Part shown: one piece after another, positions 14,501 through 22,190 of the stretch
How positions within the stretch are numbered: the first letter of the stretch is position 1
How the letters are laid out: each line of letters starts with the position of its first letter
The notes under the pieces: generated by a model
Told to the model about the DNA's origin: nothing
Databases searched by the model: none
Seen by the model: the letters and a program-made list of their open reading frames with translations, nothing else
Program-made: the position numbers and the translations under genes
Source: Petrosia ficiformis
Taxonomy: Eukaryota > Porifera > Demospongiae > Haplosclerida > Petrosiidae
Assembly: GCA_947044365.1 (NCBI GenBank)
Contig: OX345638.1
Location: 901,701-965,700, forward strand
DNA: 64,000 bases
Reading direction: 5' to 3'

Positions 14501-15134
14501 ATGAAGAATGGAGTAATGGTGTACTGGATGAAGAATGGAATAATGGTGTACTGGATGAAGAATGGAGTAATGGTGTACTGGATGAAGAATGGAGTAATGG
14601 TGTACTGGATGAAGAATGGAATAATGGTGTACTGGATGAAGAATGGAACAATGGAATAATGGTGTACTGGATGAAGAATGGAGTAATGGTGTACTGGATG
14701 AAGAATGGAATAATGGTGTACTGGATGAAGAAAGGAATATCGTTTAGTGGAACAATGATGTAATGGAAGAACAAATATAATAACTACAGTAGAGAAACAA
14801 TGGTATATTGGATGAAGAATGAAATAGCAATTATGAACTATTGGTCGAATGGTGTATGATTAGTTATGAATATAATTATGAATAACATGAACATGTAATT
14901 ATATATACATTTTACTAATAGATTCGGATATTTCAGCCCAGAATATATCAACTAGTTCATTCAATCTGCTCAATGCAAATACCTGTACTTCTTCCTCCGG
15001 CTCATCCAGCAGGGACAAGACACCCCCTGCAACAATGGGAGATATTTCAAAGTGTTTTTGGTAATATTTTGATGTAATATATAATATTTAAATTCTTTAT
15101 AACCTGCTGAAGTTAAAGTAGCGCCTGTTACCAT
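1335..15134 (-). CDS. PSMD1: 26S proteasome non-ATPase regulatory subunit 1 (Rpn2), 3'-partial
   Basis: Rpn2 is the large PC-repeat scaffold of the 19S regulatory particle base; it organises Rpn13 and the lid in cytosol and nucleus. Minus-strand exons: 15134-15104, 15026-14909, 14295-14232, 13212-13107, 12697-12492, 11775-11698, 11153-11088, 10786-10585, 10018-9889, 9485-9407, 9129-8986, 8045-7878, 7392-7296, 7247-7174, 7019-6959, 6852-6725, 6239-6180, 5888-5829, 5766-5671, 5022-4958, 4800-4686, 4631-4575, 4103-3941, 3417-3248, 3007-2915, 2482-2357, 1556-1335. They total 2979 nt (993 codons), all GT-AG and in phase. Hallmarks in order: [28 protein letters not shown], an acidic [14 protein letters not shown] linker, [64 protein letters not shown]. 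Met at 15134 gives [12 protein letters not shown], aligning with the family N-terminus. The final ~45 residues are missing at the window edge. Identity is secure; a few splice sites (exon 9 donor GTCTGT, exon 2 donor GTATAT) are weaker. Confidence 0.96.
2035..2259 (+). mobile_element. hAT-like MITE, family A, copy 1 (complete)
   Basis: A 225-bp element begins CAGTGTTTTTGATAAG and ends TTATCAAAAACTCTG, an imperfect terminal inverted repeat. It is flanked by a perfect 8-bp duplication CCTCTAAG (2027-2034 and 2260-2267). The 8-bp duplication and CAG...CTG ends are typical of hAT elements. It has no transposase and sits in a PSMD1 intron. Confidence 0.88.
2569..2830. repeat. Minisatellite, 31-bp unit, ~8 copies
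   Basis: The unit contains ACACAGGCATGGATTAGACT and TGGAGTCTTAG, with small substitutions between copies. It is intronic in PSMD1. Confidence 0.85.
3035..3245. repeat. (TGTACA)n palindromic hexamer array
   Basis: Runs of ACATGT/TGTACA, a hexamer that equals its own reverse complement, occupy a PSMD1 intron. Similar tracts recur at 3520-3580, 4360-4560, 6420-6660, 7020-7165, 10800-10960, 38630-39020, 44220-44310, 49920-50045 and 53080-53250. Confidence 0.85.
3570..3935. repeat. (GACA)n / CACAGACA microsatellite
   Basis: A run of GACA and CACAGACA units with ATAGACATACATAGATACAT blocks repeated from 3800 on. It ends at the donor of a PSMD1 exon (3941). Long open frames across it are repeat artefacts. 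Confidence 0.85.
4140..4320. repeat. Minisatellite, 34-bp unit, ~4-5 copies
   Basis: The unit contains GTGTACATTGGTTCATAATG and GTAGTGACAATGGA. It lies in the PSMD1 intron between exons 4575-4631 and 3941-4103. Confidence 0.85.
4784..4940. repeat. Tandem duplication of a PSMD1 splice acceptor and exon edge
   Basis: The segment covering the 5' edge of the minus-strand exon 4800-4686 plus adjoining intron (TTAGGACACAGTTCTGGATT, then TTGTTAATAATTA) is repeated about 85 bp away at 4876-4940. The second copy keeps 'TTAACA' but has lost the AG acceptor (AAAAATCC), so it is probably silent. Confidence 0.8.
5100..5530. mobile_element. Palindromic TTAGTTA-rich element (family M core)
   Basis: A long inverted repeat of words such as GGGTTTTAGTTAACTAACTA, AAAGTGGC, TTATTGGCCA and CATTTTAGTTAGTTATAGTT folds back around position 5300. 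Its outer end, with TTTTAGTAAGCTTA and CAAGCATACTGTAACTATAA, matches (reverse complement) the sequence next to the 46-bp minisatellites at 47640-47760 and 50960-51075. This marks a dispersed mobile element. Target-site duplications were not identified. Confidence 0.65.
5990..6146 (+). mobile_element. Short inverted-terminal element, family G, copy 1
   Basis: It begins with GTGGTGTGGAAA and ends with GTTTCCACACC, with a shared internal word GGAGCAGGACAAGAGTGATG. Related copies lie at 41575-41722 (same strand) and about 36990-37150 (opposite strand). No coding capacity. Confidence 0.7.
6281..6376 (-). mobile_element. tRNA-derived SINE (family S1), 5'-truncated
   Basis: Read on the minus strand: B box GGTTCGAATCCCACC, then a CTGAGGCAACTC body, a CATTGCCTCAGGTGTC segment and a TTTC-rich tail. 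The tRNA 5' half is missing. It matches the fuller copies at 11451-11610 and 53253-53395. Confidence 0.8.
6855..6916. repeat. (GA)n microsatellite acting as polypyrimidine tract
   Basis: About 30 GA repeats directly abut the PSMD1 exon 6852-6725. On the transcribed minus strand this is a (TC)n run ending in CAG, so the microsatellite supplies the polypyrimidine tract. Confidence 0.9.
7425..7760. repeat. ~335-bp polypurine tract
   Basis: GGA, GAAG and GGGAGGAA units form an almost uninterrupted purine run on the plus strand, inside a PSMD1 intron. Long open frames of Pro/Ser or Arg/Glu/Gly on either strand are compositional artefacts. Confidence 0.9.
8099..8960. repeat. (GGAT)n arrays interleaved with copies of a PSMD1 exon end
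   Basis: Three blocks of GGATGGAT/GAATGGAT alternate with a segment that copies the 3' end of the PSMD1 exon at 9129-8986 plus its donor. The copies start at about 8403 and 8663 and contain the reverse complement of ACTGACTTACAAATACTAAG. Each unit is roughly 260-320 bp. Frames reading as Ile-His-Pro-Ser repeats are artefacts. Confidence 0.85.
9642..9836 (-). mobile_element. hAT-like MITE, family A, copy 2
   Basis: This is the reverse orientation of the 2035-2259 element: TAGAGTTTTTGATACG at one end and CTTATCAAAAACACTG at the other. The shared interior includes GAATACATCTTGAGCCAATT. No convincing target-site duplication remains. Confidence 0.8.
10260..10575. repeat. (GACACA)n microsatellite
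   Basis: Degenerate CAGACACA/ACATACAGACAC repeats in a PSMD1 intron, ending near the donor of exon 10786-10585. Confidence 0.85.
10975..11070. repeat. (CTGT)n microsatellite
   Basis: About 18 CTGT units followed by CTAT units, 20 bp from the donor of PSMD1 exon 11153-11088. Confidence 0.9.
11451..11610 (-). mobile_element. tRNA-derived SINE (family S1), near full length
   Basis: On the minus strand, 11610-11539 folds as a tRNA: acceptor GCCTTGG pairs with CTGAGGC, the D arm is GCTCAGTTGGTAGAGC, the anticodon arm is TCTGT/ACAGA around a GGA triplet, and the B box is GGTTGGAATCC. A short body and a (TTTC)n tail follow, running to about 11451. The tail and repeated body show that it is a SINE, not a functional tRNA gene. 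Confidence 0.85.
11971..12083 (-). mobile_element. tRNA-derived SINE (family S1), 5'-truncated
   Basis: Minus strand: ACAGAGTGTCGTGGGTTCGA (variable region and B box), then GCCTCAGGTGTC and a TTTC tail ending TACATCTCTGATAACATCAT. The tRNA 5' half is absent. Confidence 0.82.
12236..12460 (+). mobile_element. hAT-like MITE, family A, copy 3 (complete)
   Basis: A 225-bp element with ends CAGTGTTTTTGATAAG and TTATCAAAAACTCTG, flanked by a perfect 8-bp duplication GTATACTT (12228-12235 and 12461-12468). It lies in the PSMD1 intron between exons 12697-12492 and 11775-11698. Confidence 0.9.
12668..12955. repeat. ~77-bp tandem repeat made from a PSMD1 exon edge
   Basis: Four units carry the reverse complement of CTAAGTGTATTGACCATTAC, which is the 5' end of PSMD1 exon 12697-12492 with its ATAG acceptor. 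Between them is ATCACATGACTAAGGGGGTG. Three units lie upstream in the intron and keep CCATAG or near-equivalents, giving decoy acceptors. Confidence 0.88.
13320..13965. repeat. Minisatellite family M in a PSMD1 intron (~40-46-bp unit)
   Basis: The unit combines TTAACTCACAATACCTTACT and AAAAGAAGTTTTAGTTATAG, with variable numbers of TTATAG. The same unit recurs in introns of IWS1 (47760-48415) and ZRSR2 (51070-52130). Confidence 0.9.
14000..14165. repeat. Minisatellite, ~44-bp unit, 4 copies
   Basis: The unit contains TATACTGTAACTCAGTAACT and TATATGTACTATAATGTGGC; intronic in PSMD1. Confidence 0.88.
14330..14745. repeat. Minisatellite, 27-bp unit, ~14 copies
   Basis: The unit contains GGTGTACTGGATGAAGAATG. 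Because 27 is a multiple of three, both strands stay open (a repeated VYWMKNG reading on the plus strand). It sits in PSMD1 intron 2 and shows no sign of being a gene. Confidence 0.9.
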
Positions 15135-15207
15135 CTTTTCAGCTTCAAAGTCACTTCACAGACACCAGTCTCCCTCAACCACAAGACACATGTAATGCTG
15201 AATTTCG

Positions 15208-15246
15208 TGACGTCACATAGGGGGCATTAATCAGAGTACACACGTG
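15208..15246. promoter_or_regulatory. CRE-like and E-box sites upstream of PSMD1
   Basis: A full palindromic TGACGTCA (15208-15215) lies about 75 bp upstream of the PSMD1 start codon, and a CACGTG (15241-15246) lies 26 bp beyond it. These match the ATF/CREB and bHLH-zip consensus sites. Function is inferred from position only. Confidence 0.45.
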
Positions 15247-15289
15247 GTGACATTGGTGTATTCCACAGTATACTATACTGTGATTCCTC

Positions 15290-15570
15290 TAGTTTGTATC
15301 CCTTGATTCATGTGGTTCCCGTGGTTCCCGTGGTTCTTCTGGTTACCCTGGTTTGTACAGTTCCTGTGATTTCTTTTGTTCCTATGGTTCCCATGATTTC
15401 TACATCTATGATTCCTGTGGTTCCCCTGGTTTGTGCTGTTTCCCTGATTCCTGTTGTTCTTGTGGTTATAGGGCAAGTTGTACAGTCCACAGGGATTACA
15501 CAATCAGGGAAACAGCACAAACCAGGGGAACCACAGGAAGCAGGGAAACAGCACAAACCAGGGGAAGTGC
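15290..15570. repeat. GGTTCC-rich repeat with a perfect 36-bp inverted repeat
   Basis: Degenerate TGGTTCCCGTGG-type 9-bp repeats. Arm 15414-15449 (starts CCTGTGGTTCCCCTGG) is the exact reverse complement of 15502-15537, separated by a 52-nt loop. Part of the right arm is repeated again at about 15540-15566. Frames across it reading Asn/His/Arg repeats are artefacts. Confidence 0.85.
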
Positions 15571-15690
15571 ATGGACATACAACATTTGAGGTTTTGTGAA
15601 TTTTGGTTCTTGTATAGTAGTTCTAAGGGCAGCTCCACTATTTTAGAGTAGTCTGGCAGACTGTAATGGTAAGAAAAAATGTGCATGTAT

Positions 15691-15776
15691 AGTCTCAAGG
15701 CAAGACGTTTGTGAGTTTTAGGCGTGAGTTTGTCCAGACATTCCGTCCTTCCTCATGAACGTCTGGCCTTGAGACT
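15691..15776. mobile_element. Small fold-back element with likely target duplication
   Basis: Arms AGTCTCAAGGCAAGACGTT (15691-15709) and its complement (15758-15776) differ at one base. The element is bracketed by GTGCATGTA on both sides (15681-15689 and 15778-15786), consistent with a 9-bp (or 8-bp) target-site duplication. Confidence 0.7.
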
Positions 15777-16043
15777 AGTGCATGTAGAGTATGGAAACAT
15801 TTTCATGACTGCGCCTGCTGTAGCAGTATATATATATAAGTAGTCCTTTAGCAGTTACCCCATAATCTAATTAAAAAGTGGTACGGCAATTGCCAGACCT
15901 CTGGATCCCCACTCCTGCATTTTTATGTGCATACTTTTGATATCTTCTCAAAGGATGACACCCTTTCTGGATTTTATAATTTGGATGTACAAGTAGCAGT
16001 ATAATTATATAGGCTATTTTATGTATTTGTTGATAATATTAGC

Positions 16044-16199
16044 GATGAAGTCCACGGAAAAACAAACACTCTCTTTCCAGGAAATAACACAACTGCAGCC
16101 AAATTCAAACCAATGACCATTCGATCAGGAGGCTCAAGGTCTAACAACTAAGCCATGCTGCCTCCTTAAAAAAAAAAGTGCCCATGAAACTGGAACTAG
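16044..16199 (-). mobile_element. tRNA-like SINE, family S2, copy 1
   Basis: On the minus strand it reads GAGGCAGCATGGCTTAGTTG (A-box-like TGGCTTAGTTG) and later GGTTTGAATTTGG (decayed B box). A conserved 3' body GAGAGTGTTTGTTTTTCCGT follows. A second copy lies at 41835-41980. Confidence 0.6.
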
Positions 16200-17228
16200 T
16201 TGTTGATTAATAATTATGCATAATATTGTTTTCTGCAGTTTCTTGTACGTACGTACTTTATTAATTAAGTATAAAATGAGCACACCACAAAATTTCATTT
16301 AAAGTAAACAATATTGTGGTATTCACTCTAAACACATCAACTACAGTGCTAATGCTATAGTTGAAGTTTAAATTAATGGCTTTCTGCTAAGGTCCGATGT
16401 GTTCAGTTTTTGGTGCCAGCTACTTGCGCAAATAGATGCCACTATTTATAGTAAACTAAACAGCATGCAGCCCTTACAATGATACTGCTTACAGTATGAT
16501 ACTATGATGTAATGCATTGACTGCTACACAAAGAAGCACCCATTTTAATTTCATTATACTGTTAGCATTAATTTCAATGTAGCAGTATATAATATAATGG
16601 TAATTATGTAATTACGTAATAGTTATAGCATACTTTCGAGTGTGCCACATGGAATATATTTGCACTGTGATTACGTCAAGTCCTCAGGCAGTACTATTTT
16701 ATTCCTTTGTTGATGGCCTGCATAACGATAATATTATTTTTGCAGTCTTTTGTACTTAGTATGAAAATAATGAAATAAGCACATCACATAATTTTATTTA
16801 AAATAAACATGTTATGTCCAATGAGTGATGAAAACACAGTAACGTTAGTTCAAATTTGAATTAATGGACTTTTCTAATAAGTCTATTGTGTCAATTTTTG
16901 CTTCCAGTTTTCAGTATACTTGCCCAGATAGATGCCTGAACACATAGAAGAAATCAGTACTGATAATGTTTACTTCTGTACTGAAAAATAACAACTTGGA
17001 CCCAGGGCTAGGGGGGTACATTTTTATTGTAACTGCCCCACCCTGAATTTTAAAGCAACCGGTCGACTCTTCGCAGTCCTTCACTGACAGGTAAGAGGAG
17101 TGAATTATATATATAGCATAATTTAAATGTATTTGTAAAATTCAATTCAGATTTCTATCGTCTCTCTTTTTATCTAATCGTCACTGAGTGAGTCTTGTTA
17201 GACAGGAGTGAGAAAACCGAGAAGTCTC

Positions 17229-17254
17229 GCAAGCCAGACTCTAGTCTGGCTTGC
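17229..17254. repeat. Short perfect inverted repeat
   Basis: GCAAGCCAGACT, two bases, then AGTCTGGCTTGC: 12-bp arms in spacer DNA between PSMD1 and the Roc gene. A (TA)n run follows at about 17293-17345. Confidence 0.8.
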
Positions 17255-17679
17255 CGGCGAGCCTCGCACTAAAGGTTAGACCGAACAGGAATATTATATA
17301 TATATATATATATAATTATAATTTATATATATATAATTATATAATTATCTATAACACGTTATGACTTTACGAGGACCAAGTGAAATGACGGCCGAAGGCA
17401 TTATAATTATTATAATTATTATAATTGTTATAATGTTATAGGTAACACATGCAGGGATTTCCAGTAACTAAGCCCGAGTGTCTCAGTTACTAAAGGTCAT
17501 TCACGTTTACCTTGACATCAGCAATTGCAAAATGTAGTTTGGTATCATTTTTACTGCACCATTTTCATATATTCATAATCCATTGCTATATTATTGTATT
17601 AATTAACCTCATAACACTATACACTATACACTAAGACATTTCAAAAATGAAAGAACATGTAGGGATATCAAAATGAAAA

Positions 17680-17842
17680 AATTAAGATTGGCCTTAGCAA
17701 CAAAATTAAACAACAACTTCCATATAACAACCCTACATATGTATAGCTATAGAGTATAAAAGGAAAACACAGAGAAACTATACTTACGTATACGTAGGGT
17801 TGTTATATGGAAGTTATTAGTTTAATGTTGTTGCTAAGGTAC
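17680..17842. mobile_element. Fold-back (MITE-like) element
   Basis: Arms of about 45 bp, 17692-17736 and 17794-17838, are near-perfect inverted copies. The inner 22 bp (ACTTCCATATAACAACCCTA) are identical and mismatches increase outwards. No coding capacity. Confidence 0.7.
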
Positions 17843-17910
17843 TATCCTAATTTCGAGGTTATGATCATGCATATCTGATACACCACTATATGGCAATATT
17901 ATATCCATGG

Positions 17911-18387
17911 TAGGGATGGGCGATTATTAAAATATGATTATTGTCTGTCAGTGTTCTGCCCACACTGGTCGGCACTGGTCGGGAATAACCACCACTCAGA
18001 TGAATTAACCACCTCTTAAATAACTTAACTACCTCTCAGATAATACATATATAGGCTACTGAGACAGAATTAAGTATATACTGGATAAACAGCACTAAAT
18101 GCAATGTAGAATCCAACCACCACTCTAAATATCCTGGGCAGAACACTGGTCTGTGCAAGTATCATGATTATTGCAAATATTGGCTACCTTACATATGTAT
18201 GTAGATTTCATTCAACAATCAAATTGATACCTTTTATTTGTTGAGTAAACAGATGTGATAGTACTGAAAACCTGAAGTTATGGCACAATAATCATTATTC
18301 TTGTGACCACAATATGGCAATATTTAGACGATATGATTATATTTTAATCACGATTAATCACGATAATCAAAATATTGCCTATCCCTA
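17911..18387. mobile_element. hAT-like MITE, family B, copy 1, with a nested element
   Basis: Ends TAGGGATGGGCGATTAT and ATATTGCCTATCCCTA, flanked by a perfect 8-bp duplication ATCCATGG (17903-17910 and 18388-18395). Inside, 17953-18151 has its own inverted ends CAGTGTTCTGCCCA / TGGGCAGAACACTG, with GTCTGT on both sides: a younger element inserted in the older one. Confidence 0.85.
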
Positions 18388-19403
18388 ATCCATGGGATTG
18401 TTTTTTCAGTGGGTTGTGTTGCTAACCTACTAGGACTAGTAGTATTATAAATTACTGGTTTACTAAGAATATACCGATCTACCAAAAGTGGTTGAATTTG
18501 ATCACAAAAAGGAACTCACAAGGAAACAACCATGGAATGGTACAAAAATAATACAATGTACTTTAAGCATAGTATATGTAAATAAGTTAGTAATTAGGTA
18601 CATGTTCTAACTTCTGTGGAGTACAATTACAAATTCATGTACATAATTATACTAATTACTCTGGAATTAGCAAATAGCATCTGTTGTTTTCACAGGTGTT
18701 AGAATTGGAATACAATGTACTAATATTAATATAATACACCACAGGTTATACCTATAATACTATGCTGTGTATATAGCTACATTGTATTAATATAGTTGTT
18801 ACCATATGCATTATTATGACATGTACTTTATATATAAGTAATACACATCAAAATCAAATGAACTGTGACTTGTACATGTTACCAAACAGGAAAAACAAAT
18901 CAACATTCAGGAAAATAGAATTGCATTGAAACTCCTGTAACCAACTGAAGGTTGAAATAGCCTATTATTTTTACAGTGTAGACCTTATGGGTTCAGTAGA
19001 ACATAGTGTTCTCAGTATTGTTGAGATTTCGTTTCAACCAATAATTGTCCTACTTTTAAAAGGTTGTAATTTTTGCAGTTTACTATTACTAGTGGCTTCT
19101 AGTTTCTTAATCTCTTCATTTGTAGCTATATCTTCTTCATGTGTCCACTCCCAGTAAATAGCTATTCCAAATGATTTTTCCTTTAGCTAAGTTTGTTTTT
19201 GGTGAAAAAAAAGTGGAATGGCTATTGCATTTTTAAAAAAATGCCAACAGCAGCGACTAAGTGACTGCTACCCTCAAGCCTGGAAATCTAGGCCTCTATA
19301 GTTTAATTAATTAAGGTTGTACTTGGGTAATTATCATATTCATTAATTAACATTTCTGATTACTGATTTTTAGGTAACTTATCCCTATTGTTTTTCTTTG
19401 CAG

Positions 19404-19549
19404 TACTGTAACAAAGACTGAGGACATTGGTATCATACTATTAGTTATTGTGAACAAGTGAGTAATTTCAAAGAGTTGGTTTTCATTCTCACATCACAGG
19501 TTAGAAGAAATATCACTGGACACTGTTACTGTGAATATCCTACTAAAAG
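19404..19549 (+). CDS. Probable 5' coding exons of the Roc-COR death-fold gene
   Basis: Two short exons, 19404-19457 (acceptor TTTCTTTGCAG, donor GTGAGT) and 19500-19549 (acceptor CATCACAG, donor GTAAAA), splice in frame. They encode a peptide containing TEDIGIILLVIVNKLEEISL, then VTVNILLK. The second ends in phase 1, exactly what the 28660 exon needs, giving LLKAYENALSKG just before the P-loop. The intervening intron would be about 9.1 kb and contains the satellite. The first exon also needs two bases from a further upstream exon I could not find, so the true start is unknown. Membership in this gene is inferred from phase and strand. Confidence 0.6.
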
Positions 19550-19695
19550 GTAAAATATACTTCTAAAATACTTTTGATAATCATAAACAATTACACAAGC
19601 ATATGTTCATCATCATCTCCACTAAACAAAGACCTGAGTGGCAGTTCTAGTGGAATCAATAATTTATTAGCCTGCATTTTTAATGTTCACATACA

Positions 19696-20670
19696 CACTG
19701 TAAAAATGAATTTGTTATTTTAACAGACCAGTTGTTACTTAAGTTGCACTTAAATGTTAGAAAAATGAAATAACAGGATAATTAGCATATTGTCTGGTTA
19801 TAATATAGCTATATGGGAAAAAGGAATGTTATTACTATAGTATATACCCAAATACACCCTACTACCATATAGAGAGGCTGTTATTGAGAGATTCAAATGA
19901 GATAATGTGAAACGATTTGTTTCAATTTATTGGTTATAGTAAAAACTAATCATGCATTCAGGAATGTACATACCAAACTACACCTTACTACCATATAAAG
20001 AGGCTGTTATTGATAACTTAGGTAACAACTGGTACTAGGGAGTGGGCGGATGCGACTCCAATCACTTTCAAAATACAATATAATATAATATGAGTAAAAT
20101 TGGATGTAATACCAACCTTCATATCTTCTAATCACCTTTATAGTGTCCTGGAATTGATAAAACGTATATAAAATCTCCATTTTTCCAATTAACATAAGTA
20201 CAAAACCACGAAAGCCACGCCCACCATACATGGCGTGCACCAAGTACAATGTATTTTGAGAAAAGTTACGAAGCCGTTTTCTGCAAATTCATTTTACTTT
20301 TATAGTTACAAGTGGCTGAAGAAAGCTGAATTCTGTAGCTTTTCACTAAAACCATAAAATTTACCTTTCTAGACACTATCAAACTCCGATCTTTCTCAGA
20401 GAGCAACTACAGTTACCTCGCCATTGTTTCACGCCCACCACCCCCTCCACCACCCGTGGGGCGTGTTTAGGTTTGTTTCTGAAAATAAACTATCAGGGAA
20501 AACATTTAGGCCCTATAATTATAACCCCCGGGTGGGTGTGGCTTCCAAAAAATACAGAATGGAACCAGATTGTATGCAGCAAGAAGCTTGCAAGACTAGA
20601 AACTGATTGGAGTAGCATCTGCCCACGGAAAAGACTACAACCTTAAAATAACAAATTCATTTTTACAGTG
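19696..20670. mobile_element. 975-bp element with perfect 28-bp terminal inverted repeats
   Basis: Left end 19696-19723 (CACTGTAAAAATGAATTTGT...) is the exact reverse complement of 20643-20670. The flanks CACATACA and CACATATC match at 6 of 8 positions, so an 8-bp target duplication is plausible. A second inverted pair (20042-20064 with 20604-20626, GTGGGCGGATGC type) is nested inside. A direct duplication (TACCATATA.AGAGGCTGTTATTGA) lies at 19863 and 19989. No transposase frame is visible. Confidence 0.75.
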
Positions 20671-20679
20671 CACATATCC

Positions 20680-22190
20680 GATTTGCTACATGTACTGCTT
20701 CACTGGGTTTATAGACTTCTGGTATGACCTTATGATAATTATGTATAATCATGAGCTGTTAAAATAAAGAAGGTATAATAATTATTCCCATGAACTATAA
20801 TTCATAGTCACATGTTTGAGCAATAATGATACATGTAGATGAACTGTGTGGAACATACTCACTGATAACATAATTTGTAGTACAGTGTATTAATAATCTG
20901 GCCAATTTTTATGGCTCGCAGGTCCATCCTTTTGATTGCTTCCCATTGGGTTTATCTATAATGAGAGTGATGCATAAAAGAATCCATGCTCGAGGTATAC
21001 AGAGCCTGAGGAAGATAGCTGATTGTAGAATCTGTACTTAACAGCTGTTGTAGATGAAATATACCCAAAAATTAGGCCGCAAGAAGTTTTAAAAGTCAGA
21101 AGAGTAGAAACACATTAAAGTCAGCTAGGTATACTAGTATTTGGTTAAAATTCTATATTCTTTACTGTACTGTGGTATAGTATTACAAATTTTTCATACC
21201 AAAATATCCAAATACTCGGTTAATTAAATAATTTACCAGCTACGCAATATTTGAGAATATGGCCAGCTTTAGCAGTGTTTGTTAGGCTTTTCTAGGTTGT
21301 CATTGACTTAGAAAAAAGTGGTAGACATTTATTCTTCAACAGAAGGGGCTACATTTATGTGCTGATGATTGTCACCATTGTGGTTGCATGAGTCAAATGT
21401 CAGGGTATTATATTTGCTAATACCATCCAGCCTTTAATGTTGATAATGACACCACAAAACAATCATAGGTATACTTTCTTCTTCATATAGCTTGTCAACT
21501 ATATTTGTGAACATAAACAGTACACTAGTCACATAATTAATTGGATCATGGATTCTGAAGTGAGTTTGCTACTGGTTATCACTTTACAATTATAGTTAAA
21601 ATAATATAAAGTTTATGTTTTATAATATAATTTTTACACTCTTTTTAATGTTCCTATCACTTGTTGTTCAGTACTGTTCTTATTGCTATTATCCATTGTT
21701 ATCATATGTTTTTGGTAACATAGTTCATGTTTTTACATCAAAAAAATTAAAGCAAGATGATCTAATAATTTTCAGCTAATATTATCTTTGCTACTTGCTA
21801 AATGCATCCTCATAATGCTTTACATTACTAGTAAAGTAGGTAAGTCACTTTTTAACCTGGATCTGAAAATATCAGTTTCATTCATAACAAAACTAATATA
21901 CATGGACAGAGAAGAGGTCCTAAGACAGATATTACCCCACGCAGTATGGTCCACAAAGGGTTAATCAATTGGTCTTGTCTGTCTGTCTGTCATGCAAAAA
22001 AAAAATCGGAATCGAACTTTAGACTGTTATATTAGGTGGTACTTCACATCATTATGCCATTATTATACATGATTACAGATCAGGTAATAGTTCCTTCAAA
22101 CAGGACAAACTAAAGTTAAAACACTTTTACTATTGTATTCCTTCTAACATACAAGATCAAATGAAAACTATATTGTATACATGTTCTTTT
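20680..22190. other. AT-rich intronic DNA before the satellite
   Basis: No coding exon or RNA gene is recognisable. The last ~110 bp, from about 22085, contain TTTTACTATTGTATTCCTTC, which is repeated once inside the first satellite units. Confidence 0.5.

Larger units (their letters stand above)
15777..19403. other. Spacer between PSMD1 and the Roc gene
   Basis: Apart from the mobile elements listed separately I see no convincing coding exon. A possible 5' exon with a good donor (CTGACAG then GTAAGA at about 17091) could be an untranslated leader of the Roc gene. Low-complexity AT sequence makes up the rest. Confidence 0.5.

Noticed and set aside
14321..14774. Open frames on both strands with [13 protein letters not shown] repeats
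   Set aside because: A 27-bp minisatellite stays open in all copies; no start context or splice logic.
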